Part shown: positions 28,062-37,024 of the stretch, piece by piece
How the letters are laid out: every line of letters begins with the position of its first letter
Position numbering within the stretch: position 1 is the first letter of the stretch
NCBI RefSeq assembly: GCF_003601925.1
Contig: NZ_QZWH01000006.1
Coordinates: 372,001-436,000 of the forward strand
Direction of reading: 5' to 3'
DNA length: 64,000 bases
From: Buttiauxella izardii
GTDB lineage: Bacteria > Pseudomonadota > Gammaproteobacteria > Enterobacterales > Enterobacteriaceae
Translations under genes and position numbers: made by a program
Notes under the pieces: generated by a model
What the model was told of the DNA's origin: nothing
What the model saw: only the letters and a program-made list of their open reading frames with translations
Database searches by the model: none

Positions 28062-30506
28062 TTACGCCTTTTGGATATCAACCAGGTTGGTATGTTGTGG
28101 ATTGCCTTTCGCCAGCGGTGAAGGGCGCTGCGTGGTCAACGTGTTGATGCATGAACCGTGATCAATCCGATCTCCCGTCATGTTGGCGTCGTGCCATGCG
28201 CCCTGGCCCATAGCGGTGACGCCCGGCATGATGCGTGGCGTGACTTTTGCTGGAATGCGCAATTCACCGCGCCCGTTAAACACGCGCACCATATCGCCGC
28301 TGGCGATACCACGGGCTTGCGCATCAATCGGGTTAATCCACACTTCCTGGCGGCAGGCGGCTTTCAGAATGTCGATGTTGCCGTAGCTCGAGTGGGTGCG
28401 GGCTTTGTAGTGGAAGCCGAACATTTGTAGCGGATAGGTGCTGCGTTCTGGCGCGTCCCAGCCGTCAAAGGTGGAAGCGTAAATGGGCAGTGGGCTGATG
28501 GTTTCGTCTTTTTCTAACTCCCAACTGGCGGCGATTTGCGCAAGCTGGCTCGAGTAGACTTCGATTTTCCCCGACGGCGTTTTTAGCGGGTTGGCGTCAG
28601 GATCTGCGCGGAATTCTTTGTACGCCACGAAATGCCCGTTCGGGTCTTTACGCTTATAAATCCCCATCGCGCGCAGTTCTTCATACGACGGTAATGCGGC
28701 GTCTTTTTCCAGCATCTTCGCATAGAGGTATTTCAGCCACTCTTCCTGGGTGCGGCCTTCAGTAAACTTCTGGTAGATATCTGGCCCGAGGCGGCGCGCC
28801 ACTTCGCTGGTGATCCAGTAAATCGGCTTGCGTTCAAACTTCGGCGCGGTGGCGGGCTGGATGAAAATCAGATAGCCCATATTCCCGGCGTAGTCGTTCG
28901 GGATAATGTCCTCTTGCTCGACGGTCATTAAATCAGGCAGCAAGATATCGGCGTACTTCGCCGATGAGGTCATAAAGTTTTCGATCACCACAATCATTTC
29001 GCACTGGCTGTCGTCTTGCAGAATGTCGTGGGTTTTATTGATGTCGGAATGCTGGTTGATAATGGTGTTACCGGCATAGTTCCAGATGAACTTAATCGGC
29101 ACATCCAGCTTATCTTTACCGCGTACACCGTCTCGTTTAGCCGTCATTTCCGGGCCACGAGCGATGGCATCCGTCCAGCTAAAGCAGGAAATCTGCGTTT
29201 TCACCGGGTTGGTCAGCACCGGCATACGTTCGATGGTGATGGTGTACGTGGATTCGCGCGCGCCGCTGTTGCCGCCGTTCACGCCGACATTCCCGGTCAG
29301 AATCGGCAACATGGCGATGGCGCGAGAGGTTAGCTCGCCGTTGGCCTGGCGCTGTGGCCCCCAACCCTGAGCGATATACGCCGGTTTGGTGCTGCCAATT
29401 TCACGCGCCAGTTTGATGATTTTATCCACCGGAATACCGGTAATCGCCGACGCCCACTGCGGGGATTTTTCTACGCCGTCATCGCCCTGGCCGAGAATAT
29501 AGGCTTTGTAATGGCCGTTAGCCGGTGCACCTTCCGGCAGCGTTTTTTCGTCATAACCGACGCAGTATTTATCGAGGAACGGCTGATCGACGAGGTTTTC
29601 GCTGATCAATACGTGGGCCAGACCGGCAACCAGCGCGGCGTCCGTTCCCGGGCGAATTGGCAGCCATTCATCCTCACGTCCGGCGGCGGTATCGGTGTAG
29701 CGGGGATCGATAACGATCATCCGCGCATTCGAGCGTTCGCGAGCCTGTTCCAGATAATAAGTAATCCCACCACCGCTCATACGCGTTTCGGCGGGGTTAT
29801 TCCCGAATAACACCACCAATTTGCTGTTTTCAATATCGGAAGTGCTGTTGCCGTCGTTGCTGCCGTAGGTGTACGGCATGGCGCAGGCAATTTGCGCGGT
29901 ACTGTAAGTGCCGTAGTGGCTGAGGAAGCCGCCATAGCTGTTCATCAGGCGGGCAACCAGGGAAGCGTAAGGTGAGGAACGCGTAATGTTGCCGCCAACA
30001 ATGCCCGAGGTGTAGTTGATGTAAACCGCTTCGTTACCGTGCTTTTCCACCGTGCCTTTCAGGCTTTTGGTGATGGTATCGAGCGCTTCATCCCAGGAAA
30101 TGCGTTCGAACTTCCCTTCACCACGCTTACCTACGCGTTTCATCGGGTAGTTCAGGCGTTCCGGGTGGTTTATACGACGGCGAATCGAGCGTCCACGCAG
30201 GCAAGCACGCACCTGGTGATCGCCATAAATATCATGCCCGGTATTGTCGGTTTCAACCCAGGTGACTTCATTATCCGTGACGTGCAAACGCAAAGCGCAG
30301 CGACTGCCGCAGTTCACGGAGCACGCGCCCCAGACCACTTTCTCTTGTTCTGTACTTTGGTTTACGGCAGCGCCGACAGCGGTCGCCGCAGCACGCAAGC
30401 CAAAGGGCAGTGATATTCCACTGACCGCAACAGCCAGCCCACCAATGGCGCTGTTTTTCATCAGGTTTCGACGGGTGATTCCATCGGGGCAATTTTGGTT
30501 CGACAT
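28062..30506 (-). CDS. ynfF: Molybdopterin oxidoreductase catalytic subunit (YnfE/YnfF type)
   Basis: 814 residues, DMSO reductase family. The twin-arginine signal ITRRNLMKNSAIGGLAVAVS targets it to the Tat pathway and to DmsD. A [4Fe-4S] motif (CSVNCGSRCALRLH) starts the mature protein; SHYGTYSTAQIACAMPYTYG contains the Ser expected to ligate molybdenum. C-terminal dinucleotide-binding segment ends SPLAKGNPQHTNLVDIQKA. The E. coli proteins reduce selenate (YnfE) and possibly DMSO. E. coli has adjacent ynfE and ynfF copies; here there is one, so I cannot say which paralogue it equals. First gene of ynfFGH-dmsD. Confidence 0.93.
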   Translation of the reverse strand: MSNQNCPDGITRRNLMKNSAIGGLAVAVSGISLPFGLRAAATAVGAAVNQSTEQEKVVWGACSVNCGSRCALRLHVTDNEVTWVETDNTGHDIYGDHQVRACLRGRSIRRRINHPERLNYPMKRVGKRGEGKFERISWDEALDTITKSLKGTVEKHGNEAVYINYTSGIVGGNITRSSPYASLVARLMNSYGGFLSHYGTYSTAQIACAMPYTYGSNDGNSTSDIENSKLVVLFGNNPAETRMSGGGITYYLEQARERSNARMIVIDPRYTDTAAGREDEWLPIRPGTDAALVAGLAHVLISENLVDQPFLDKYCVGYDEKTLPEGAPANGHYKAYILGQGDDGVEKSPQWASAITGIPVDKIIKLAREIGSTKPAYIAQGWGPQRQANGELTSRAIAMLPILTGNVGVNGGNSGARESTYTITIERMPVLTNPVKTQISCFSWTDAIARGPEMTAKRDGVRGKDKLDVPIKFIWNYAGNTIINQHSDINKTHDILQDDSQCEMIVVIENFMTSSAKYADILLPDLMTVEQEDIIPNDYAGNMGYLIFIQPATAPKFERKPIYWITSEVARRLGPDIYQKFTEGRTQEEWLKYLYAKMLEKDAALPSYEELRAMGIYKRKDPNGHFVAYKEFRADPDANPLKTPSGKIEVYSSQLAQIAASWELEKDETISPLPIYASTFDGWDAPERSTYPLQMFGFHYKARTHSSYGNIDILKAACRQEVWINPIDAQARGIASGDMVRVFNGRGELRIPAKVTPRIMPGVTAMGQGAWHDANMTGDRIDHGSCINTLTTQRPSPLAKGNPQHTNLVDIQKA

Positions 30507-30647
30507 AACTCACTCCATGACGTGTCATCTCAGGTCGGGATGTCATTGTTGTTATTGTTTTAGGTGTAATGACGGTGTGCGAAATATTGCTTAACAAGCG
30601 AATATTATCGTCGGCAATGAGTTTTACTCATTTAGGGGTAGAGTTTG

Positions 30648-30661
30648 TTAACACGGGTCAA
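30648..30661 (-). promoter_or_regulatory. Possible FNR site upstream of ynfF
   Basis: TTGACCCGTGTTAA matches the FNR consensus at 7 of 10 bases, about 140 bp before the ynfF start. The operon is FNR-activated in E. coli, which makes a site here likely, but this match is modest. Confidence 0.3.
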
Positions 30662-30714
30662 AGTTAGTGCGGACTTTTGAATGAAAGTTGACTTGTATGG
30701 TGCAGGGGGAGAGG

Positions 30715-30732
30715 CGGGGCTGTTATGCCCCG
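30715..30732 (-). terminator. Hairpin after ynfD
   Basis: CGGGGC / GCCCCG stem, 9 bp past the ynfD stop, separating it from the ynfF promoter region. Confidence 0.5.
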
Positions 30733-30741
30733 TTTGAAAGT

Positions 30742-31044
30742 TTACTGCGGCTCAGTCTGTGTTCCATCCTGAGTGGTACTGCCGCTGGCCGGATTGTTAC
30801 CGCTGCTGGTACGGGTATAGAGGATTTTCTGCGTATCATTGGCGCAGTGCCCAACCACTTGTGCATCGGGTTGGTCGGCCTGATCGTTTGGAACAATCGT
30901 CAAACTAAATCCCGACTCCGGGACGCCGTTGTTAATGATCTTTTGCTGAATGTCGGCCTTAACTTTATCGCATGATGTCTGCGCGGCGAGCACTGGCGTG
31001 GTCGCAATTAATAGACATACACCCAGCCAAATCGAGTGTTTCAT
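30742..31044 (-). CDS. ynfD: DUF1161 periplasmic protein YnfD
   Basis: 100 residues. Signal peptide MKHSIWLGVCLLIATTPVLA, then the DUF1161 core: SCDKVKADIQQKIINNGVPE, FSLTIVPNDQADQPDAQVVG, HCANDTQKILYTRTSS. Two cysteines in the core probably pair. The C-terminal tail is a low-complexity Gly/Ser/Thr/Gln stretch. Function unknown. Divergent from ynfC, with which it also neighbours in E. coli. Confidence 0.92.
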   Translation of the reverse strand: MKHSIWLGVCLLIATTPVLAAQTSCDKVKADIQQKIINNGVPESGFSLTIVPNDQADQPDAQVVGHCANDTQKILYTRTSSGNNPASGSTTQDGTQTEPQ

Positions 31045-31153
31045 GATCTCTTCCTTATGTTGAGAGTGCCATTAAAGAATAGTCGCATTAGTGTAAAGCG
31101 CTGTATTTGCTTATATCATGAATGTTACCTATCAAGTCGATGACAGGATTTAC

Positions 31154-31864
31154 GTGAAGAAAATCATTATCCTCTGTGCGCTGGCGGTGTCTATTGCCGG
31201 GTGTGACAATCAGAACAATACCCTTTCATACACGCCTGAAATGGCGAGTTTCTCGAACGAATTTGATTTTGACCCGCTGCGTGGGCCGGTCAAAGATTTC
31301 AGCCAGACGCTCATCAATGAAAAGGGCGAAGTGATTAAACGCGTGGTGGGTCTGGTATCGGAAGAAGGGTGTTTCAACGAGCTCGAATTTCACGATCTGG
31401 AAAACAATTCCGGAGCCACGCTGGTGCTGGATGCCAATTATTATCTTGATGCTGTGAGCCGTGAAAGGCGCGTCAAACTCCAGGGGAAATGCCAACTGGC
31501 GGAGTTGCCCGGTGTGGCGGTGACTTATGAAACGGACGACAATGGTTTTGTAGTCGCGGCACATGGCGAAGGCACATCCATCACATATCAATATGACGCT
31601 GATGGCTATCCGTTAGGTAAAACTACCAAGGCAAAAACCGACACTCTGGCCATCACCGCGAAAGCGGGCAGCGACAATAAGAAAAAACTCGACTACACCT
31701 CTGAAAGCACGCTTAACGGCAAAGCTATCGCGATGGTGAAACAAACCTGTGATTACGACGGCCATTTCAACCCGCTGGAGTGCGTGCTGAGTATCACCGA
31801 TGAAAGTGTCAAACCGCCAAAAATGGAAAGTTACACCATTAAAAACAACATCAATTATTATTGA
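31154..31864 (+). CDS. ynfC: UPF0257 lipoprotein YnfC
   Basis: 236 residues, the E. coli length. Lipoprotein signal with lipobox SIAGC; the mature protein holds TPEMASFSNEFDFDPLRGPV and KLQGKCQLAELPGVAV, nearly as in E. coli YnfC. Start is GTG at 31154 (VKKIIILCALAV), preceded by AGGA; the 12 upstream codons from 31118 would put a charged stretch in front of the signal peptide. Function unknown; presumably an outer or inner membrane-anchored periplasmic protein. Confidence 0.92.
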   Translation: MKKIIILCALAVSIAGCDNQNNTLSYTPEMASFSNEFDFDPLRGPVKDFSQTLINEKGEVIKRVVGLVSEEGCFNELEFHDLENNSGATLVLDANYYLDAVSRERRVKLQGKCQLAELPGVAVTYETDDNGFVVAAHGEGTSITYQYDADGYPLGKTTKAKTDTLAITAKAGSDNKKKLDYTSESTLNGKAIAMVKQTCDYDGHFNPLECVLSITDESVKPPKMESYTIKNNINYY

Positions 31865-31888
31865 TCATCAGCCTGTTAAGGAAACCGG

Positions 31889-32887
31889 ATGAACTGGTTA
31901 CAGCGTCTTAAAATTGATACTTTCTTGCTGGTGATGATCGCGGTGGTGGTGGTCGCGTCGCTATTCCCCTGCGAAGGCGTGGTCAAAACTGCGTTTGAAT
32001 ACCTGACCACGGCGGCTATTGCACTGCTGTTCTTTATGCATGGTGCCAAGCTCTCGCGCGATGCGATTGTTGCTGGTATCGGGCACTGGAAATTACACCT
32101 CGTGGTGTTCCTCAGCACCTTTGCGCTGTTCCCGTTATTGGGGCTGGCGATGGGTTTTCTCTCGCCCGCTATTCTTAATCAGCCGCTGTATATGGGCTTC
32201 CTTTATCTTTGTGCGTTACCGGCTACCGTGCAGTCAGCCATCGCGTTTACGTCGGTTGCGGGCGGCAACGTCGCAGCAGCGGTGTGTAGCGCTTCGGCTT
32301 CCAGCATTCTGGGGATTTTCCTGTCGCCGGTTTTGGTCGGTGCGCTGATGAACACCCAGGAAGGCTCCACCGACACGTTGCATGCGATTGGTAAAATTGT
32401 GCTGCAACTGATGGTGCCGTTTGTGGTGGGGCATTTATCGCGCCCGTTGATTGGCCGCTGGGTCGATAAACATAAAAAGTTGATCAGCCTGACCGACCGT
32501 TCGTCCATTTTGCTGGTGGTGTATGTGGCATTTAGCGAAGCGGTGGTGGAAGGGATCTGGCATCAGGTTAATGGCTATTCGCTGCTGGCGGTGCTCGGTT
32601 GTTCGATTGTTTTGCTGGCGATTGTGCTGGTGATCAACACCTGGGTTGCGCGCTTGATGGGCTTTAATACCGCCGACGAAATCACGATTGTGTTTTGCGG
32701 CTCGAAGAAAAGTCTGGCGAATGGCATACCGATGGCGAACGTGTTATTCCCGGCAAGCGCTGTGGGCATGATGGTGCTGCCGCTGATGATTTTCCATCAG
32801 GTGCAATTGATGGTTTGCGCGGTGCTGGCGCAACGTTATGCGAAGAAAACAGCGAAGGAAAAAAGAGCGCTTGAGTCAGTTTCCTGA
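31889..32887 (+). CDS. Bile acid:sodium symporter family transporter, YfeH-like
   Basis: 332 residues, BASS/SBF family with nine or ten helices. TTAAIALLFFMHGAKLSRDA, PATVQSAIAFTSVAGGNVAA and ITIVFCGSKKSLANGIPMAN match E. coli YfeH. It probably moves an organic anion with sodium; the substrate is unknown. It may be yfeH relocated or a paralogue; the E. coli yfeH gene lies elsewhere. It starts 24 bp after ynfC on the same strand, with AAGGAAACCGG before the ATG. Confidence 0.85.
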   Translation: MNWLQRLKIDTFLLVMIAVVVVASLFPCEGVVKTAFEYLTTAAIALLFFMHGAKLSRDAIVAGIGHWKLHLVVFLSTFALFPLLGLAMGFLSPAILNQPLYMGFLYLCALPATVQSAIAFTSVAGGNVAAAVCSASASSILGIFLSPVLVGALMNTQEGSTDTLHAIGKIVLQLMVPFVVGHLSRPLIGRWVDKHKKLISLTDRSSILLVVYVAFSEAVVEGIWHQVNGYSLLAVLGCSIVLLAIVLVINTWVARLMGFNTADEITIVFCGSKKSLANGIPMANVLFPASAVGMMVLPLMIFHQVQLMVCAVLAQRYAKKTAKEKRALESVS

Positions 32888-32893
32888 CTCAAG
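32870..32893. terminator. Shared hairpin between YfeH-like gene and add
   Basis: Perfect 10-bp stem CTTGAGTCAG / CTGACTCAAG with a TTTC loop; the stop codon of the upstream gene lies inside the stem. No strong T run. Confidence 0.55.
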
Positions 32894-32904
32894 CGTGGAG
32901 AAGA

Positions 32905-33906
32905 TTAAGCGGCGCGAACTTTAGCGATCAGCGCCTGCTTTTCTGCATCAGACAGGAAAGCGATTTTCAAACCATTCTCTTGTGCGGTGCGAATCTGCGC
33001 CGTACTCAAACCCGCCTGCGGTGCGGCAACTGTGTATTCATGAATAATATCAATCCCCTGAACCGCCGGGTCATCGGTATTAATCGTCGCCAGCACACCA
33101 TGATTCAGGAAAGTGATCAGCGGGTGTTTATCAAGAGAAGCGACGGTGCTGGTCTGAATATTCGACGTCAGGCAAGACTCAATCCCGATACCGTGTTCAG
33201 CCAGGAAATCCATCAACACCGGGTCTTCAACGGCTTTCACACCGTGGCCGATACGTTTTGCGCCTAGTTCACGAATCGCCTGCCAGATGCTTTCCGGGCC
33301 TGCCGCTTCACCTGCGTGAACGGTAATGTGCCAGCCCGCGTCACGCGCACGGTTGAAATGGTTGAGGAACAAACTGCCTGGGAAACCTAACTCATCGCCC
33401 GCAAGATCAAGCGCGGTAATTGAATCGCGATGGGCGAGCAGCGCTTCGAGTTCAGCCAGGCAAGCGGCTTCACCAAACGTACGGCTCATAATGCCAATCA
33501 AACGCGCTTCAACACCAAAATCGCGGCAACCCTGGCGCACACCTTCGATAACCGCTTCTACCACGCCTGCAACGGGCAGGTTATGGTTCATCGCCATATA
33601 GCCTGGCGAAAAACGCAATTCGACATAATGCAGGCCGTTACGCGCCGCATCTTCAATGTTTTCCCACGCCACGCGCCGGCAGGCATCCAGGTCAGCCAGG
33701 ACTTTCACGCCCCAGTCTAGCTTTTGCAGGAAGCTCACCAGGTCAGGCGCGGTTTCGACAACTTGTACATGTGGACGAAGTGCTTCAAGGGAATCTGCCG
33801 GAAGCGGCAAATTAAACTGGCGGCCGAGGTCAAGGATGGTTTGTGCACGAATATTGCCATCAAGGTGGCGGTGCAAATCAGTTAACGGCAGGGTGGTATC
33901 AATCAT
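32905..33906 (-). CDS. add: Adenosine deaminase Add
   Basis: 333 residues, as in E. coli. It deaminates adenosine and deoxyadenosine to inosine forms in the cytoplasm. Metal and catalytic residues are present: [13 protein letters not shown] (two zinc His), [13 protein letters not shown] (His and catalytic Glu downstream of GHGV), [15 protein letters not shown] (Asp pair). Same strand as malY and malX with a terminator-like hairpin between. In E. coli malY-add are also adjacent; the gene on the other side (YfeH-like) is not the E. coli neighbour. Confidence 0.97.
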   Translation of the reverse strand: MIDTTLPLTDLHRHLDGNIRAQTILDLGRQFNLPLPADSLEALRPHVQVVETAPDLVSFLQKLDWGVKVLADLDACRRVAWENIEDAARNGLHYVELRFSPGYMAMNHNLPVAGVVEAVIEGVRQGCRDFGVEARLIGIMSRTFGEAACLAELEALLAHRDSITALDLAGDELGFPGSLFLNHFNRARDAGWHITVHAGEAAGPESIWQAIRELGAKRIGHGVKAVEDPVLMDFLAEHGIGIESCLTSNIQTSTVASLDKHPLITFLNHGVLATINTDDPAVQGIDIIHEYTVAAPQAGLSTAQIRTAQENGLKIAFLSDAEKQALIAKVRAA

Positions 33907-33981
33907 GGTCGCACTCTTTATTTTGATTTAAGTGCGTAACAGTATAAAAACAAACGCACCTAAATAGCTACGTTGCGCAAA

Positions 33982-34003
33982 TAAAAAGGGGAGTTTCCTC
34001 CCC
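33982..34003 (-). terminator. Terminator of malY
   Basis: GGGGAG / CTCCCC stem with a TTTC loop, followed on the - strand by TTTTTATTT, 16 bp past the malY stop. Confidence 0.75.
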
Positions 34004-34018
34004 AGTATTCGGAAAAAG

Positions 34019-35191
34019 CTATTGCAACGACTTAATGGCCGCAATCAGGCGTTTAACGCCTTCTTCAAGCTTAACGCGTGGGCAACCGGCGTTGAGGCGT
34101 ACAAAGCCTTTCCCTTCTTCGCCATAAGTATATCCCGGCATAATCGCCACTTTTTGCTGCTCGATCAGCGCTTTTTGCAGTGCATTGTCATCAATGCCCA
34201 GCGGGCGCAAATCAATCCATGCCAGATAGGTGGATTCTGGCGGCTGCCAGTTTAGTTGCGCAAACTCGCTGTTTAACGCATACGCCACATAGCGAAGATT
34301 GCTTTGCAGATATCCGCGTAGCTCATCTAACCACGCAGCCCCTTCCTGATAAGCGGCAATATGCGCAACGACCGCAAGAATTGCGGGGGAGGAAAGCCCG
34401 TCCTGGCCTTTCAGCACGCTCAGGTATTTCTGGCGTTCATCGGCATCGTTAATCAGGCCGTAAGCGCCGGTTAATGCTGGAATGTTGAAACTTTTGGAAC
34501 CGGAAGTGAACAGCGCCCACTGGCCTTTGCCGACTTCATTCCATGGTGTGTGTTGGTGGCCTTGCCAAATCATATCCATATGGATTTCATCGCTGATCAC
34601 CCGCACGCCGTGGCGTTCGCAAAGCGTCGCCATGGTGTCGAGCTCCTCGCGCGTCCACACTTTACCGGTTGGGTTTTGCGGGCTGCACAACAGCATGATT
34701 TTGCATTCAGGCTTTGCCAGTTGCGCTTCAAGTGCGGCCATATCGCACATCCAGTGACCGTCAGTTTTATGCAGCGGCGCACTAAATACCTGGCGCTGAT
34801 TACCTTCAATCGCTTTATAAAATGCGTCATAGGCTGGTGTGTGGATAAGCACCGCATCGCCCGGCTCTGACCACTGGCGAATCAGCTGCGAAACCATGTA
34901 GATAACCGACGGGCCATACACCACGGATTCTTTATCAATCACGCTGTTAAAACGAACGTTGTACCAGTGAGCAATCGCGGCCAGAAACTCGTCATTCTTC
35001 CAGCGGCTGTAACCTAATACGCCGTGAGATAAACGTTTTTGCAGAGCTTCAAGAATGACCGGAGCGGTCGGGAAATCCATATCGGAGATAGTGAAGGGCA
35101 GAAGGTCGGCGGCACCAAAGCGGTCTGCGACATAATCCCACTGGGTACACCAGGTTCCGTGACGGTCAACGGGGGTGGAGAAATCGAACAT
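34019..35191 (-). CDS. malY: MalY cystathionine beta-lyase / mal repressor
   Basis: 390 residues, as in E. coli; PLP-dependent class I/II aminotransferase fold. The PLP lysine is in LFTSGSKSFNIPALTGAYG; LLCSPQNPTGKVWTREEL and VISDEIHMDMIW complete the cofactor site. MalY cleaves cystathionine and, separately, binds and inactivates the maltose activator MalT. The start at 35191 follows GAGGTGAT; an in-frame ATG seven codons upstream has no such site. Cotranscribed with malX, 56 bp apart. Confidence 0.96.
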   Translation of the reverse strand: MFDFSTPVDRHGTWCTQWDYVADRFGAADLLPFTISDMDFPTAPVILEALQKRLSHGVLGYSRWKNDEFLAAIAHWYNVRFNSVIDKESVVYGPSVIYMVSQLIRQWSEPGDAVLIHTPAYDAFYKAIEGNQRQVFSAPLHKTDGHWMCDMAALEAQLAKPECKIMLLCSPQNPTGKVWTREELDTMATLCERHGVRVISDEIHMDMIWQGHQHTPWNEVGKGQWALFTSGSKSFNIPALTGAYGLINDADERQKYLSVLKGQDGLSSPAILAVVAHIAAYQEGAAWLDELRGYLQSNLRYVAYALNSEFAQLNWQPPESTYLAWIDLRPLGIDDNALQKALIEQQKVAIMPGYTYGEEGKGFVRLNAGCPRVKLEEGVKRLIAAIKSLQ

Positions 35192-35223
35192 ATCACCTCG
35201 CAACAATATCATCTTGCAACAAA

Positions 35224-35239
35224 GGGCGCCGCAGCGCCC
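35224..35239 (-). other. Intercistronic hairpin malX-malY
   Basis: GGGCGC / GCGCCC stem in the malX-malY gap, followed by TTTGTTG on the - strand; possibly an attenuator or processing site. Confidence 0.4.
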
Positions 35240-35247
35240 ATTGTGAT

Positions 35248-36840
35248 TTACGCCTGAGCTGTTTGCATCAGATGCGCCATTTCATCTTTCACCGACTGGA
35301 CCTGCGGCCCAATCACCACTTGCAGATTATGCTGGTTAAGTTGCACCACACCAATTGCGCGCAGATTTTTCAGTGCGGCACTGTCTACCAGAGCCATATT
35401 TTTCACTGACATACGCAGACGCGTGATGCAGTTATCGAGAGAAACGATATTCTCGGCACCGCCCAGGGCTGCGAGCATGGCGGGAACATTGTAACCCGAT
35501 TTACCCACCTGGCCGGCAATCGCTTTCTCAACGCTGGTGGTGTTATCGATATCACGACCTGGCGTTTTGATGTTGAAGCGGGTAATGGCGAAGCGGAAAA
35601 TTGCGTAGTACGCCGCAAACCAGATAGCTGCAACCACTGGCACCATATACCATTTTGTTGCCAGACCGTGCAGGATACCAAACACCACGAAGTCGATAAC
35701 GTTGCCATCGGTATTGCCGATTGTCACGCCCAGAACAGCCATGATGGTAAAGCCAAGGCCGGTCAACAACGCGTGGATAACATACAGAACCGGAGCCACG
35801 AACAGGAACAGGAACTCAAGCGGTTCAGTGGTGCCGCCAATAACACACGCGATCACACCAGAAATCAGCAGGCCTTTAATTTTATGACGGTTTTCTGGGC
35901 GAGCACAGTGGTACATCGCCAGTGCCGCACCCGGTAAACCACCAAGGAACGCAGGCATTTTACCCTGAGACAGGAAGCGCGTCGCACTTTCAGAGAAACC
36001 ATGCACGCTTGGGCAGCTTAATTGCGCCTGGAAGATAGTCAGTGCGCCGCTGACGCTATGACCACACACATCCATTGTGCCGCCTGCATCGGTAAAGCGA
36101 ATCAGCGCAACGAGAATGTGGTGCAAACCGAACGGCAGCAATAAACGCTCGCCGGTACCGAAGATCATCGGGCCGAACATCCCGGCGCTGTTGATCATGT
36201 TACCCAGTGCGTTGATCCCTGCGGCGAATACCGGCCAGATTAATGGAATAACCAGACCGACCAGACCCATCACCACTGTGGTGATAATTGGTACAAAGCG
36301 GGTGCCGCCAAAGAACGCCAGCGCATCTGGCAGACGAACATTGTGGAAACGTTCGTGAAGCAGGAAAACGATAATCCCGACAATCACCGCGCCCAAAATA
36401 CCGGTATCAATAGATTGAATACCCAGAATATTTTGAATGTTGTTGGCTTTCAGAATTGCTGCATCAGTGGTCGGCAGAATGCCTTTTGCGGTTAACCAGA
36501 AGTTCACCGCCAGGTTCATTACCGCGTAACCGACAAAACCGGCAAACGCGGCAACGCCTTTGTTCTCACGCGCCAGTCCCAGCGGGATGGCGATACAGAA
36601 CATGATAGGCAGGAAGCTAAATGCAAATGAACCGACTTTACCCATCCAGATGAAGATCAGTTGTAAAACGGGATTACCTAAAGCCGGAAGTAACGTAACA
36701 ACATCGTGGCTGCTCAGCGAGCTGCCGATACCGAGCATGATGCCGCAGAACGACAGCAGTGCCACAGGCAACATAAAGGTTTTGCCAAGGTTTTGAAAAA
36801 ACTCCCAAAGCGTAATTTTTTGTGGTGTATTAGCCGCCAT
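35248..36840 (-). CDS. malX: PTS maltose/glucose EIICB component MalX
   Basis: 530 residues. The EIIC membrane domain (about 1-410) has the substrate loop FSESATRFLSQGKMPAFLGG and LISGVIACVIGGTTEPLEFL; the EIIB domain carries the phosphorylated cysteine in LDNCITRLRMSVKN (Cys471). It can import and phosphorylate glucose and maltose in E. coli; the natural substrate is uncertain. Divergent from malI, whose product represses it through the palindromes in between. Confidence 0.95.
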   Translation of the reverse strand: MAANTPQKITLWEFFQNLGKTFMLPVALLSFCGIMLGIGSSLSSHDVVTLLPALGNPVLQLIFIWMGKVGSFAFSFLPIMFCIAIPLGLARENKGVAAFAGFVGYAVMNLAVNFWLTAKGILPTTDAAILKANNIQNILGIQSIDTGILGAVIVGIIVFLLHERFHNVRLPDALAFFGGTRFVPIITTVVMGLVGLVIPLIWPVFAAGINALGNMINSAGMFGPMIFGTGERLLLPFGLHHILVALIRFTDAGGTMDVCGHSVSGALTIFQAQLSCPSVHGFSESATRFLSQGKMPAFLGGLPGAALAMYHCARPENRHKIKGLLISGVIACVIGGTTEPLEFLFLFVAPVLYVIHALLTGLGFTIMAVLGVTIGNTDGNVIDFVVFGILHGLATKWYMVPVVAAIWFAAYYAIFRFAITRFNIKTPGRDIDNTTSVEKAIAGQVGKSGYNVPAMLAALGGAENIVSLDNCITRLRMSVKNMALVDSAALKNLRAIGVVQLNQHNLQVVIGPQVQSVKDEMAHLMQTAQA

Positions 36841-36895
36841 AACGACTCCTTTAACCCTGGTTAATAAATGAGTAGTGTTACAAATCGAAGCGGAT

Positions 36896-36911
36896 GATAA
36901 AACGTTTTACC
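36896..36911 (-). promoter_or_regulatory. MalI operator 1 (malX side)
   Basis: GATAAAACGTTTTACC, an almost perfect palindrome around ACGT, matching the known E. coli MalI box GATAAAACGTTTTATC at 15 of 16 bases. Confidence 0.8.
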
Positions 36912-36920
36912 AACCTTTAT

Positions 36921-36936
36921 TGCGCTATAGCTCACA
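36921..36936. promoter_or_regulatory. Candidate CRP site between malX and malI
   Basis: On the - strand TGTGAGCTATAGCGCA has a perfect left half of the CRP consensus and 3 of 5 on the right. E. coli malX and malI share CRP control from this interval. Confidence 0.45.
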
Positions 36937-36974
36937 GATCCAAAGCTCGGTACAGTGCTTAATATATTCATAAG

Positions 36975-36990
36975 GGTTAAACGTTTTACC
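36975..36990 (+). promoter_or_regulatory. MalI operator 2 (malI side)
   Basis: GGTTAAACGTTTTACC, same ACGT-centred palindrome, one mismatch between halves, 35 bp before the malI start. Confidence 0.75.
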
Positions 36991-37024
36991 TACTAATTTG
37001 CCTCATGGAGGATTCGTCTGTCTT

